The translations under genes and the position numbers were made by a program. A stretch of 64,000 bases of DNA from contig UQTV01000006.1 of the NCBI GenBank assembly GCA_900544095.1, forward strand, positions 1 through 64,000, written 5' to 3'. Numbering within the stretch: position 1 is the first letter of the stretch; every line of letters starts with the position of its first letter. The notes beneath the pieces are model-generated. The model did not search any database and was not told the origin of the DNA. It saw only the letters and a program-made list of their open reading frames with translations. Source of the stretch: an uncultured Collinsella sp. (GTDB lineage Bacteria > Actinomycetota > Coriobacteriia > Coriobacteriales > Coriobacteriaceae). Shown here piece after piece: positions 34,585 through 44,247 of this stretch.

Positions 34585-36309
34585 GTGGACGAGGAAGCAA
34601 GCATCATCCTGGGGGATGCCATCGCCTTTTGCCAGCGCGACGGCCAAGATGCACGCCTCATCAACATGCTGGGGCAATCGCGCGCCATAAGCCTGACCGA
34701 AGATACGCTCACGATCGAGGCCCCCTCGCGCTTTGCCATCGCGCAGCTCAAAAAGCATCAGCCGACTATTGAGGCCTATCTGGAAGAAATCGCCTTTGCA
34801 CCGATTGCGCTCGACATCGTGGCACCGCAAGGAGCCGTGGCGGAATCCGCTGCTGCGACGGCGCCCACCGCGGCTCCCGCTGCCTCCCCGGCGGTGCCGG
34901 CCTCCGCAGGCGACGTGCCGACAATCGAGCACCAGCACGGCGATGTTTCCCGTGAAACCATGGCACCGTTGCCGACCGCGGCGGCGACGTCAACGAACGC
35001 ACCCGTCACGCACATGCCTATCGCTCACGACGCAGCGGCGGGCGCGGATTCGGGCATTGCAATCAAGAACACGCTCTCGGCCGATGATTTTCGTCGCATG
35101 ATGAACCAGATGAAGGGCGGAGCGCCGACTAAGTCCACGCAAGCTGCGACCCCCGCTTCACCCATGCCGGCACCGACCGTACCGGCCGAGCAGAATGCGG
35201 ATGGAGCCCCGCTCGCCGCGAACTCAAAATTTACCTTTGAGAACTTTGTCTACGGCCCCGAGAACAGCCATGCCTATCGCTCGGCACTCAAGTTTGCCGC
35301 CCTCGCGGACGAGCGTGGCACGTGCACATCACTGTTCATCTACGGCAAATCGGGCCTGGGCAAGACGCACCTGCTGCTTGCCATCAAAAACGAGCTCGCC
35401 GAGAAGTCGCCCGAGATCAAGGTCAAGTATGCCAACTCCCAGGCATATCTGGACGACCTGATGACCGAGTTCGACCGCCAAAAGAAGAGCAACGCCCCTA
35501 TCATGCAGGCATACCACGGCGTGGACGTGCTCATCATCGATGACATCCAAAACATCATCGGCAAGCGCGCGAGCGTGGACTACTTTTTCCAGCTCATGGA
35601 CGAGTTCATCCGCAACAACAAGAAGGTCGTCATCGCGGCAGACCGCGCCCCCAAGGACCTGAGCATGGACGAGCGTCTGACCAGCCGCTTCAACGCCGGC
35701 ATGCTCTGCTTGGTCGCAGAGCCCAGCTACGAGATGAAATACAAGATCTTGCAGCGCTATTACGAGAACACCATCGTCGCCGCTCCCGAGGCAGGCGACG
35801 ACTCGCTGCTGGCGGCCTATGGGGGCGACGGCGGGCACCTGACCGACGAGCACTTTAAACACATGGCCGAGGTCTCGGGCACCAACATCCGCGAACTCGA
35901 GAGCTTCTGCGAGCGCTGCGCCGGCGAGGCGGGCGACCGCGAGCGCGAGGGCGGGGAGCTCACCTTTGACGATATCGACGCCATCGCCAGCCAGTACTTT
36001 GACACATCGGCCAAAAAGATCAACGTCCAGACGGTTCAGTCCGTCATCGAAGAGCAGTACGGCGTGACGCACGAGGAGCTCATCGGCCCGCGTCGCAACG
36101 CCAATATCGCCAAAGCACGCCATATCGCTATCTACCTGGCCATCGAGATGTGCGAGATGACGACCACGGCGGTGGGCGCCGAATTTGGCAACCGCAACCA
36201 CTCGACCGTCAGCACGAGTTACAAAAAGGTCCAGAAGATGATCCAGGAAGACCGGACTGTTACCGAAGACCTCAAGTCGCTGCGCGATAAAATTACACTG
36301 CGCTCGTAG
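34585..36309 (+). CDS. dnaA: Replication initiator DnaA
   Basis: The AAA+ domain is clear: NFVYGPENSHAYRSALKFA, YGKSGLGKTHLL (Walker A), VDVLIIDDIQNI (Walker B) and DERLTSRFNAGM (sensor/arginine region). Domain II is a long Ala/Pro-rich linker of roughly 120 residues. Domain IV is present, but its base-contact motif reads GNRNHSTV where most DnaA proteins have GGRDHTTV, replacing Asp with Asn and the first Thr with Ser. GTG start at 34585 follows GGGAG. This may go with a changed DnaA-box sequence around the gene. Confidence 0.95.
   Translation: MDEEASIILGDAIAFCQRDGQDARLINMLGQSRAISLTEDTLTIEAPSRFAIAQLKKHQPTIEAYLEEIAFAPIALDIVAPQGAVAESAAATAPTAAPAASPAVPASAGDVPTIEHQHGDVSRETMAPLPTAAATSTNAPVTHMPIAHDAAAGADSGIAIKNTLSADDFRRMMNQMKGGAPTKSTQAATPASPMPAPTVPAEQNADGAPLAANSKFTFENFVYGPENSHAYRSALKFAALADERGTCTSLFIYGKSGLGKTHLLLAIKNELAEKSPEIKVKYANSQAYLDDLMTEFDRQKKSNAPIMQAYHGVDVLIIDDIQNIIGKRASVDYFFQLMDEFIRNNKKVVIAADRAPKDLSMDERLTSRFNAGMLCLVAEPSYEMKYKILQRYYENTIVAAPEAGDDSLLAAYGGDGGHLTDEHFKHMAEVSGTNIRELESFCERCAGEAGDREREGGELTFDDIDAIASQYFDTSAKKINVQTVQSVIEEQYGVTHEELIGPRRNANIAKARHIAIYLAIEMCEMTTTAVGAEFGNRNHSTVSTSYKKVQKMIQEDRTVTEDLKSLRDKITLRS
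34944..34959. promoter_or_regulatory. parS-like palindrome inside dnaA (14 of 16)
   Basis: TGTTTCCCGTGAAACC differs from consensus parS at two positions and lies in the linker-coding part of dnaA. Sites inside coding sequence are common for parS, but this one is imperfect. Confidence 0.4.
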
Positions 36310-36547
36310 GTAAATGGACACAGCTGTTGAAAACTTGTCGAAACCACGGGCATAAGGTGTCTAAAACCCAACCCGCGGTGATGAAAAGTTTTGCGCAGGT
36401 TTTGAACGTGGAAAACCACCCCTGTTGCACACAGGTTGCTGTCGATTCTCTTTCTGGGTCCGACCTGCGTCTTTGGGAGTAATCAACAGTTTCGTCAGTG
36501 CTATTACTATTATTAAGATATTTATATCTATAGAAAGGTATTAAAAG
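36310..36547. other. Candidate oriC, right part (dnaA-dnaN gap)
   Basis: This gap starts with a reversed TTTTCAACA-type 9-mer (TGTTGAAAA at 36325) and TTGTCGAAA at 36335, and contains TTGCACACA at 36425, which is closer to a standard box. It ends in about 50 bases that are almost all A or T (36495-36545), unusual here and suited to strand opening. The dnaN ribosome site (AGAAAGG) lies at the end. Confidence 0.6.
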
Positions 36548-37651
36548 ATGAAGTTCACCGTCAGCCAAAGCTCGCTCACGCAAGCCATCGGCGTCGTTAT
36601 GAAAGGCGTCGCTTCGGCATCTACCCTTCCCATCCTATCGGGCGTGCTCGTTAAAGCGCAGGACGGCATCTTGGAATTCCAAACCTCTAACTACACCATC
36701 TCGATTCGTCATCGCATTGCCGCGCATGTCGAAGAAGAGGGCGAGATGGTGATTCCCTGCAAGATGCTCTCGAACATTACGAAGACCCTTCCCGACGCTC
36801 CGGTTACCTTTGAGCTCTCGGAGCGTCAGGTGCTGATTGGATGCGAGAAGAGTTCCTTCCGCCTCAACACGCTCGACGCCAACGATTTTCCCGAGTTCCC
36901 TGCCTATGCCATCGAGAGCGCGGTGGAGCTCCCGACCGACATCCTGTCCGAGATGGTCGGTCGCGTATGGCGCGTCACTTCGACCGATAAGGCCCGCCCC
37001 ATTCTGGGAGGCGTGCACATGAAGGTCGAGAACAACACCGTGCGCCTGGTGGCAACCGACTCCTTCCGCCTGGCCGTATGCGACACCCAGGTCGAGACCT
37101 CGACGCTCGAGGGCTCTTTTGAGCTCAACGTTCCGGCCGACGCCTTCAACGACGCCCTGAGCATCATGGCCAGCCAGGCGACCATCATGATCGGCGCCAC
37201 CGACACCCAGGTTGTCTTTGAGGCCGGCAACACCACCTATGTGTCGCGCCGTATCGAAGGCGTGTACCCCAACTACAAGCAGCTCATCCCCGATTCGTGC
37301 GTGACGAGCGTCAAGATCGACGTGGCGGCTTTTAATGCCGCCCTCAAGCGCGTGGCGGTCATCGCGAGCGCGAACCCCGCCGTCAAGTTCGAGATCGATG
37401 TCGAGAACGGTCAGATGGGTCTTTCCTCCATCTCCAATGACCAGGACCTGGCACAGGAGACGATCGATGTCGAGGCCGAGGGCGAGTCGGGCACCATCGC
37501 CTTTAACTACCACTACATCTTTGGCTGCCTCAATGCCCTGTCCAAGGAGAAGGAGATCACGCTGGAGCTCAAGAGCTACTCGCAGGCGGGTATCTTTAAG
37601 TCCTACGACAAGATCAACTATCTGTACCTGGTCATGCCGGTTCGCATCTAG
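36548..37651 (+). CDS. dnaN: DNA polymerase III sliding clamp
   Basis: This 367-residue beta clamp has the usual three-domain pattern (MKFTVSQSSL, LPILSGVLVKAQDG, DTQVVFEAGNTTYVSRRIEG, YPNYKQLIP) and ends with the conserved YLVMPVRI, part of the hydrophobic cleft that binds polymerase and loader peptides. It is next after dnaA, as in most bacteria. Confidence 0.97.
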   Translation: MKFTVSQSSLTQAIGVVMKGVASASTLPILSGVLVKAQDGILEFQTSNYTISIRHRIAAHVEEEGEMVIPCKMLSNITKTLPDAPVTFELSERQVLIGCEKSSFRLNTLDANDFPEFPAYAIESAVELPTDILSEMVGRVWRVTSTDKARPILGGVHMKVENNTVRLVATDSFRLAVCDTQVETSTLEGSFELNVPADAFNDALSIMASQATIMIGATDTQVVFEAGNTTYVSRRIEGVYPNYKQLIPDSCVTSVKIDVAAFNAALKRVAVIASANPAVKFEIDVENGQMGLSSISNDQDLAQETIDVEAEGESGTIAFNYHYIFGCLNALSKEKEITLELKSYSQAGIFKSYDKINYLYLVMPVRI

Positions 37652-37660
37652 CGCTGCGCC

Positions 37661-38767
37661 ATGACCATGTTTGCCCGCAACCTTTCCGTCGCGCGCTACC
37701 GCAGTTTCGACAGCTACCGTCTTGACCTGGACGAGGGCGTGACGGTGCTTGCGGGGCCCAACGCGGCGGGAAAGACCAACCTCATAGAGGCGCTGCAGCT
37801 TTTGACGAGCGGCGCCTCGTTTAGGCATCCCACCGCAGCCGAGCTCGTGCACGACGGCACGGGCTCGTGCAGGCTCGAGTTGAGGCTCGAGGGCGATGGC
37901 CGCGTGCTCGATATGGGGCTGGGCGTTGAGGACGGCAAGCGCTCGTTTAGCCGTAACGGCAAGAGATGCTCCGCCGCCGGCGTGCGCGGGGTTTTGCCGA
38001 GCGTGCTGTTTTGCCCCGATCATCTGGATATGGTCAAGCGCGGTGCCAGCGTGCGCCGGGCCGCCCTCGACGACTTTGGCGTTCAGCTGAGCGCTCGTTA
38101 CGCCGACTTGGCGAGCACCTACGGGCGCTGCGTGGCGCAGCGCAACGCCCTGCTCAAGGAGACCTGGTGCTGCCGCGAGATGCTCGGCGCATGGAACGAC
38201 TCCATCGCCCGCGCCGGGTCCGCCCTGCTCGTGCATCGTTTGGCCCTGCTCGACCGACTGGCGGGCCATGTGCGCGCCGCGTATGGGCAGGTGGCATCCG
38301 GCGAGGACGCGGGCGTGTCCTATGTGTCCACACTGGGGGATTTGCCTCAAGCCGAGGGGCGCGAGGAACTTAAGGACTGGGCGTACGAGCATATGCTCGC
38401 GGCCCTCGATGAACGTGCCGATGAGGAGATGCGCCGCGGCGTGACGCTTGTGGGTCCGCATCGCGACGAGATTGAGTTTTCCGTCGCGGGCCGATCGGCC
38501 CGTTCATTTGCCAGCCAGGGCCAGCAGCGAACGCTGGTGCTTGCCTGGAAGGTGGCAGAAGTGGCCGTGGCGCGCGATATCCTGGGCACAGCGCCGCTGC
38601 TGCTGTTGGACGACGTGATGAGCGAGCTCGATGCCGGGCGCCGAGGCGCTTTTCTGCAGCTGATCGGTGATGACATCCAGACGGTCATAACCACCACCAA
38701 CTTGGGGTACTTTACTGATGACCTGCTTGAACGAGCCAAGGTGGTGAGCATGGGTGAGGCGTGCTAA
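37661..38767 (+). CDS. recF: DNA repair and recombination protein RecF
   Basis: This SMC-like ATPase loads RecA at gaps with RecO and RecR. Visible motifs are VLAGPNAAGKTNLIEAL (Walker A), SQGQQRTLVLAWKVAE (signature) and PLLLLDDVMSELDAGRR (Walker B and D-loop). It starts nine bases after dnaN; an ATG two codons later is also possible. Its end overlaps the next gene by 14 bases. Confidence 0.95.
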   Translation: MTMFARNLSVARYRSFDSYRLDLDEGVTVLAGPNAAGKTNLIEALQLLTSGASFRHPTAAELVHDGTGSCRLELRLEGDGRVLDMGLGVEDGKRSFSRNGKRCSAAGVRGVLPSVLFCPDHLDMVKRGASVRRAALDDFGVQLSARYADLASTYGRCVAQRNALLKETWCCREMLGAWNDSIARAGSALLVHRLALLDRLAGHVRAAYGQVASGEDAGVSYVSTLGDLPQAEGREELKDWAYEHMLAALDERADEEMRRGVTLVGPHRDEIEFSVAGRSARSFASQGQQRTLVLAWKVAEVAVARDILGTAPLLLLDDVMSELDAGRRGAFLQLIGDDIQTVITTTNLGYFTDDLLERAKVVSMGEAC

Positions 38768-39317
38768 TTACGAGCGCGAGAACGGAACGGTTGCCTTTGG
38801 CGGCTTTTTGGATGCCGAGCGTCAGCGCATCCTGGCGGCCGCGACACCTGAGCGCCGCGCGCAAATGGAGGCTGCCGAGGAGTCGCGCGCGGTTTATCGT
38901 GCCTGGAATGCGGTGTGCTCGGGCACGCGCGAGGGACGCCACGTGACGGGCCTGCGCTACCTACCCGAGACCAATGAGCTGCTGGTGTATCTCGATTCGC
39001 CCTCGTGGACGCAGGAGATGACGCTGCTGCGCGAGATCATCCGGGCGCGCATGGAGCGGGCCGGCGCGCATGTGGACGGTCTGGTGTTCAAAACGACCGC
39101 GCCCGGTCACACGCCGCCGGCTGCCAAGGAGCGCCTGCGCCCGGCCGTGACCGAGCGCCCGCCGGTTCCGCACGCCGATCTAAACGAAGCCGAACGCGGC
39201 GAGATCGAGCGCCAAGTGGCGCCCATCGAAGACCAAAAACTGCGCGAGGCCCTCGAGAATGCCATGAGAGCCAGTGCCGAGTGGGCCAAGGGCGTGCAAA
39301 GCAAGAAAGAGCCTTAA
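38754..39317 (+). CDS. DUF721/DciA-like protein
   Basis: The central part (YRAWNAVCSGTREGRHVTGL, LLVYLDSPSWTQEMTLLREI, then IIRARMERAGAHVDGLVF) matches the DUF721 fold of DciA, which loads the DnaB helicase in bacteria lacking DnaC or DnaI. Actinobacterial relatives commonly lie between recF and gyrB, as here. It starts with GTG inside the end of recF, so is coupled to it. The tail is hydrophilic. No DnaC/DnaI-type loader is in the window. Confidence 0.85.
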   Translation: MRRANYERENGTVAFGGFLDAERQRILAAATPERRAQMEAAEESRAVYRAWNAVCSGTREGRHVTGLRYLPETNELLVYLDSPSWTQEMTLLREIIRARMERAGAHVDGLVFKTTAPGHTPPAAKERLRPAVTERPPVPHADLNEAERGEIERQVAPIEDQKLREALENAMRASAEWAKGVQSKKEP

Positions 39318-39345
39318 ATCGCATCTGGTGGCCTTGTAGAGCCAA

Positions 39346-39373
39346 ATACCCTCGCTCCCGAGGGTATTTTTTT
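39346..39373 (+). terminator. Terminator after the dnaA-recF-DUF721 run
   Basis: Stem ATACCCTCG, loop CTCC and CGAGGGTAT are followed by T6. gyrB therefore probably has its own promoter; TTTACG and TACACA 17 bases apart just downstream are a weak candidate. Confidence 0.9.
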
Positions 39374-39422
39374 ACGATAAACTAGTAAGGCTGTACACAT
39401 TTTCTTAGCTGAAGGAGGACGT

Positions 39423-41453
39423 GTGGCAAACGAAAACGATTACGATGGCGGCGAGATTAAGATTCTCGAAGGTCTCGAGGCCGTTCGTAAGCGCCCGGGC
39501 ATGTATATCGGCTCGACGAGCGCCAGCGGCCTGCATCACCTGGTGTGGGAGATCGTTGACAACTCCGTTGACGAGGCCATGGCCGGTTTCTGCACCGAGA
39601 TTCACGTGACGGTCCACGCCGACAACTCCATCACGGTCGTCGACAACGGGCGAGGCATCCCCGTCGACGAGCATCCCATCAAAAAGATCCCGACGCTCGA
39701 GGTCGTTATGACGATCCTGCACGCCGGCGGTAAGTTCGATAACTCGGCCTACAAGGTCTCGGGTGGACTGCACGGCGTGGGCATCTCCGTCGTCAACGCG
39801 CTGTCCAAGCGCGTGGTCGTGCAGGTGCGCCGTGATGGCAGCGTCTACGAGATGGAGTTCTCGCGCGGCAAGACCGTCAAGAAGATGGAGGTCGTGGGCA
39901 CCTCGGATTCGACGGGTACCACCGTCAGCTTCTGGCCCGACGACGAGATTTTCGAGACCTGTGTCTACGATTTCGATACGCTGCACAACCGTCTGCAAGA
40001 GACGGCGTTCCTCAATAAGAATCTAAAGATTGTGCTGACCGACGAGCGCGAGGCGACTCCCCACGTGGAGGAGTTCTGCTACGAGGGCGGCATCATCGAC
40101 TTCGTCAAGTTCCTCAACGACGGCAAAGACGTTCCCGAGGCCTTCAAGGAGCCCATCTATATCGAGGGCAAGTCGGATCCGGATGCGCCCGTGACCAAGA
40201 TGGGCGAGGTCGAGGTGTCCCTGCAGTGGAATGCCGGCTATGGCGAGAACGTCATGTCGTTTGCCAACGACATCTACACCCCCGAGGGCGGCATGCATCT
40301 CGAGGGCTTCCGCACCGCCCTCACCCGCGTGATCAACGATTACGCCCGCAAGCAGAACCTGCTCAAGGAGAAGGATGCTAACCTGAGCGGTGACGACGTG
40401 CGCGAGGGTCTTTCGGCCGTTATATCGGTCAAACTGCCCGATCCACAGTTTGAGGGCCAGACCAAGGCGAAGCTCGGCAGTTCCTACATGCGCGCGCTCA
40501 CGCTCAAGATCGTGACCGATGGACTGACCGATTATCTGGAGGAGCACCCCAAGCCCGCCCGCGAGATCGTCAAGAAGGCCCAGCAGGCCTGCAAGGCCCG
40601 CAACGCCGCCCGCAAGGCGCGCGAGGCGACCCGTCGCAAAAGTCTGCTCGAGACGGCGTCGCTGCCCGGCAAGCTCGCCGACTGCTCGGTGCGCGATGCC
40701 GAGCTGACCGAGCTCTTTATCGTAGAGGGCGACTCGGCAGGCGGTTCGGCCAAGGACGGCCGTCGCCGAGACATCCAGGCGATTCTGCCCCTGCGCGGCA
40801 AGATTCTGAACGTCGAGCGCGTAGGCGATCACCGCGCGTTCTCGAGCGACACCATCCAATCCCTGATTACCGCGATCGGCTGTGGCGTCACGACGAGCGC
40901 CGGCGACGGCGGCGACTTCGATATCAGCAGGGCGCGCTACCACAAGATCATCATCATGACCGATGCAGACGTTGACGGCGCGCATATCCGCATCTTGCTG
41001 CTGACGTTCTTCTACAAGTACATGCGCCCGCTGATCGATGCCGGCTATGTCTATGTTGCCTGCCCGCCCATCTTTGGCATTAAGGTACGCAACAAGATCC
41101 ATTACGTGTATCCCAACGGCCGCCAGCCCGAAGACGAGATTCTGCGAGATACCATTCAGAGCCTGGGCCTGAACCCCGACGACAACGACGAGGACGGCAA
41201 GGCCAAGGACGGCAAGATCACCAAGAAGCGCAAGGGCTATACCGTTCAGCGCTACAAGGGCCTGGGCGAGATGGACCCCAAGCAGCTTGCCTCGACGACG
41301 ATGGACCCCAAGACCCGTATCCTGCAGCGCGTGTCGATCGAGGACGCCGTGGTGGCGGACCGCGCCGTGCGCGAGCTCATGGGTTCCGAGGTCGGCTATC
41401 GCCGCGAGTACATTGAAAAGCATGCGCATGATGCTCGATTCCTTGACGCTTAA
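39423..41453 (+). CDS. gyrB: DNA gyrase subunit B
   Basis: This ATPase subunit has the GHKL region (EIVDNSVDEAMAGF, DNGRGIPVD, GGLHGVGISVVNALS), the transducer, the TOPRIM motif (LFIVEGDSAGGSAK, ILPLRGKILNVE, IIIMTDADVDGAHI) and the C-terminal RYKGLGEMDPKQL segment. The GTG start follows AAGGAGGAC. gyrA follows 11 bases later with its own strong ribosome site. Confidence 0.98.
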   Translation: MANENDYDGGEIKILEGLEAVRKRPGMYIGSTSASGLHHLVWEIVDNSVDEAMAGFCTEIHVTVHADNSITVVDNGRGIPVDEHPIKKIPTLEVVMTILHAGGKFDNSAYKVSGGLHGVGISVVNALSKRVVVQVRRDGSVYEMEFSRGKTVKKMEVVGTSDSTGTTVSFWPDDEIFETCVYDFDTLHNRLQETAFLNKNLKIVLTDEREATPHVEEFCYEGGIIDFVKFLNDGKDVPEAFKEPIYIEGKSDPDAPVTKMGEVEVSLQWNAGYGENVMSFANDIYTPEGGMHLEGFRTALTRVINDYARKQNLLKEKDANLSGDDVREGLSAVISVKLPDPQFEGQTKAKLGSSYMRALTLKIVTDGLTDYLEEHPKPAREIVKKAQQACKARNAARKAREATRRKSLLETASLPGKLADCSVRDAELTELFIVEGDSAGGSAKDGRRRDIQAILPLRGKILNVERVGDHRAFSSDTIQSLITAIGCGVTTSAGDGGDFDISRARYHKIIIMTDADVDGAHIRILLLTFFYKYMRPLIDAGYVYVACPPIFGIKVRNKIHYVYPNGRQPEDEILRDTIQSLGLNPDDNDEDGKAKDGKITKKRKGYTVQRYKGLGEMDPKQLASTTMDPKTRILQRVSIEDAVVADRAVRELMGSEVGYRREYIEKHAHDARFLDA

Positions 41454-41464
41454 GAGGAGGTAAC

Positions 41465-44206
41465 GTGGCAGACGATATCAACAACAACGAGGGTATGGAC
41501 GAGGCTGGCGACGCCGGCATGCCCGATGATCTGAAGCGCCTGCTCGCCCGCGCTGAGCAGGGCGAGGACGGCGATCCGGATTCCTATAACCCCGACGCCG
41601 AGGATGAAGAGGATGAGGATGACGACGCCGAGCTCGAGGAGAGCTTCGGTGCGGTCGATCGTGGCGCCTCGGCCGGCGAGGATATCAACGGCGGTCAGCT
41701 CCAGATTTCGGAGTTCGGCCGCGAGATGAAGCAGTCGTTCATCGAGTACTCGATGTCGGTCATCACGGCGCGCGCCCTGCCGGACGTGCGCGACGGCCTA
41801 AAGCCGGTGCACCGCCGCATCCTGTATGCCATGAACGAGAGCGGCATCTACCCCAACCGCCCGCATAAGAAGTCGGCCTGGACGGTCGGCGAAGTTATCG
41901 GCAAGTACCATCCGCACGGTGACTTCGCGGTCTACGAGGCCATGGTTCGTCTGGCGCAGTGGTTCTCCATGCGCACACCGCTCATCGATGGCCACGGCAA
42001 CTTCGGCAACATCGATGGCGACGGCGCGGCGGCTATGCGTTATACCGAGAGCCGCCTGGCAAAGCCCGCCATGGAGCTGCTGCGCGACCTGCAAAAGGAT
42101 ACCGTCGACTGGCAGCCCAACTACGACGAGTCGCTCGCCGAGCCCGTGGCGCTGCCCGCACGCTTTCCCAACCTGCTGGTCAACGGCAGCCAGGGCATCG
42201 CCGTCGGCATGGCCACCAATATCGCTCCGCACAACCTCACCGAGGCGATCGAGGCCACCTGCTACCTGATCGACAATCCCGATGCCACCGTCGATGAGCT
42301 TATGCAGATCATGCCCGGTCCGGACTTCCCCACCGGCGCCATCATCATGGGCAGTGCCGGCATTAAGCAGAGCTACGAGACCGGTCGCGGCTCCATCACC
42401 GTGCGCGCCAAGGCCCACGTGGAATCCACCAAGACCGGCCGCAGCCGCCTGGTCTTTACCGAGATCCCTTACATGGTCAACAAGGGCACCCTGCAGGAGA
42501 AGATCGCCCAGCTCGTGAACGACAAGCGCATCGAGGGTATCTCGGACATGCGCGACGAGTCCAACCAGAAGGGTATCCGTCTGGTCATCGAGCTCAAGAA
42601 GGGCGTCATCCCGCAGGTCGTGCTCAACAACCTGTATAAGTACACCTCGCTGCAGACGACCTTTGGCGCCAACAACCTGGCGCTCGTCAACGGCGTTCCA
42701 AAATGCCTGAGCCTGCGCGAGATGCTGCAGCACTACATCGACCACCAGGTCGACGTCGTCACCCGCCGCACCCGCTTCGACCTTAAGAAGGCCCAGGCGC
42801 GCGCCCATATCCTCGAGGGCTACTTGATGGCTCTCGACCATATCGACGAGGTCATCAGCATTATCCGCTCCTCGCAGACCGACTCCGAGGCCAGCAGCCG
42901 CCTGATCGAGCGCTTTGGCTTTACGCCCGAGCAGACCACGGCCATCCTCGAGATGAAGCTGCGCCGCCTGACCGGCCTGGAGCGCGACAAGATCCAGGAA
43001 GAGCTGGACGGCCTGCGCCGCGCCATCGCCTACTACGAGGACCTGCTGGCGCATGAGGAGAAGATCCTGGGCGTCATCAAGGAGGAGATGCGCGAGATCT
43101 CGAAGAAGTTTGGCGACAAACGCCGCACCGAGATCAGCCATGTCGAGAAGGACCTGGATGTCGAGGACCTCATTGCCGACGAGGACATGGTTGTGACCAT
43201 TACCCACACCGGCTACGTGAAGCGTATCCCGGTAGCTGCCTACCGTGCTCAGAAGCGCGGCGGCAAGGGCGTGTCGGGCGTCAACCTTAAAGAGGATGAC
43301 GTCATCGACGAGATGTTTATCGCATCCACGCACGAGTACGTGCTGTTCTTCTCGAGCAAGGGCAGGGTCTACCGCCTCAAGGTGCACGAGCTGCCGGTCG
43401 GTACGCGCCAGGCGCGCGGTACCGCGATCGTCAACCTGCTGCCCTTTGAGGAAGGCGAGAAGATCGCGAGCGTCATCAGCTGTCGCGAGTTCCCCGCCGA
43501 CGAGTACCTGATGTTTGCCACCAAGAGCGGCATGGTCAAGAAGACCGTGATGAGCGCCTACGACCGTAGCCGCCGTGATGGTCTGATCGCCATCAACCTG
43601 AGGGACGACGACGCGCTGCTCGCCGTGCGCCGTGTGCGCGAGGGCGACAAGATCATCCTGGCCACCACTGCGGGCAAGGCGATTATGTTCCCCGAGGACC
43701 AAGTTCGCGCCACGGGACGCGACACCAGCGGCGTTCGCGGTATTAGCATGAAAGACGGCGTGGGCGTTTTGGGTATGGAGGTTACCAACGGCAATGGTGA
43801 CCTGTTTGTCATCACCGAGCGCGGCTACGGCAAGCGCACGCCGGTTGCGGACTACCCGGAGCAGAATCGCGGCGGCCAGGGTGTCTACACCATCCAAATG
43901 ACCGAGCGTAAGGGTAACCTCGCGGCCATGAAGACGGTGGGCCCGCAGCACGAGCTGTTCATCGTGACAGAGGGCGCGACGGTCATTCGCGTCAAGACAG
44001 ACGAGATCAGCCAGACCGGCCGCGCCACCCAGGGCGTCAAGATGATGACCGTCGACGACAACGACCGCATTTGCGCCGTAGCCCGCATGACGGCCGCCAA
44101 AGAGAAGCCCGAAGGCGAAGCTACAGAAGACGACTCTGCCCCCGAAGAAGCCCCTGTCGATCTAGGCGACGGCAACGACATGCCAGAAGATCTCCTAGAC
44201 GAGTAA
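41465..44206 (+). CDS. gyrA: DNA gyrase subunit A
   Basis: This has the quinolone-determining region PHGDFAVYEAMVRLAQ with Asp and Ala at the usual resistance positions (E. coli 82 and 84 equivalents) and the active-site Tyr in AAMRYTESRL. The C-terminal beta-pinwheel carries GyrA-box-like sequence (QKRGGKGVSG). The N-terminus has an added acidic stretch of about 75 residues (EDEEDEDDDAELEE) before the usual start, and the end is also acidic. Starts with GTG after GAGGAGG. Confidence 0.97.
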   Translation: MADDINNNEGMDEAGDAGMPDDLKRLLARAEQGEDGDPDSYNPDAEDEEDEDDDAELEESFGAVDRGASAGEDINGGQLQISEFGREMKQSFIEYSMSVITARALPDVRDGLKPVHRRILYAMNESGIYPNRPHKKSAWTVGEVIGKYHPHGDFAVYEAMVRLAQWFSMRTPLIDGHGNFGNIDGDGAAAMRYTESRLAKPAMELLRDLQKDTVDWQPNYDESLAEPVALPARFPNLLVNGSQGIAVGMATNIAPHNLTEAIEATCYLIDNPDATVDELMQIMPGPDFPTGAIIMGSAGIKQSYETGRGSITVRAKAHVESTKTGRSRLVFTEIPYMVNKGTLQEKIAQLVNDKRIEGISDMRDESNQKGIRLVIELKKGVIPQVVLNNLYKYTSLQTTFGANNLALVNGVPKCLSLREMLQHYIDHQVDVVTRRTRFDLKKAQARAHILEGYLMALDHIDEVISIIRSSQTDSEASSRLIERFGFTPEQTTAILEMKLRRLTGLERDKIQEELDGLRRAIAYYEDLLAHEEKILGVIKEEMREISKKFGDKRRTEISHVEKDLDVEDLIADEDMVVTITHTGYVKRIPVAAYRAQKRGGKGVSGVNLKEDDVIDEMFIASTHEYVLFFSSKGRVYRLKVHELPVGTRQARGTAIVNLLPFEEGEKIASVISCREFPADEYLMFATKSGMVKKTVMSAYDRSRRDGLIAINLRDDDALLAVRRVREGDKIILATTAGKAIMFPEDQVRATGRDTSGVRGISMKDGVGVLGMEVTNGNGDLFVITERGYGKRTPVADYPEQNRGGQGVYTIQMTERKGNLAAMKTVGPQHELFIVTEGATVIRVKTDEISQTGRATQGVKMMTVDDNDRICAVARMTAAKEKPEGEATEDDSAPEEAPVDLGDGNDMPEDLLDE

Positions 44207-44247
44207 GAGGCCCTAGCTGGTAAAAAATTATCAGATCCCATATATCG

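Noticed and set aside
41798..43951. 717-codon minus-strand frame inside gyrA
   Set aside because: Antisense shadow produced by codon bias; gyrA motifs are unambiguous on the plus strand.
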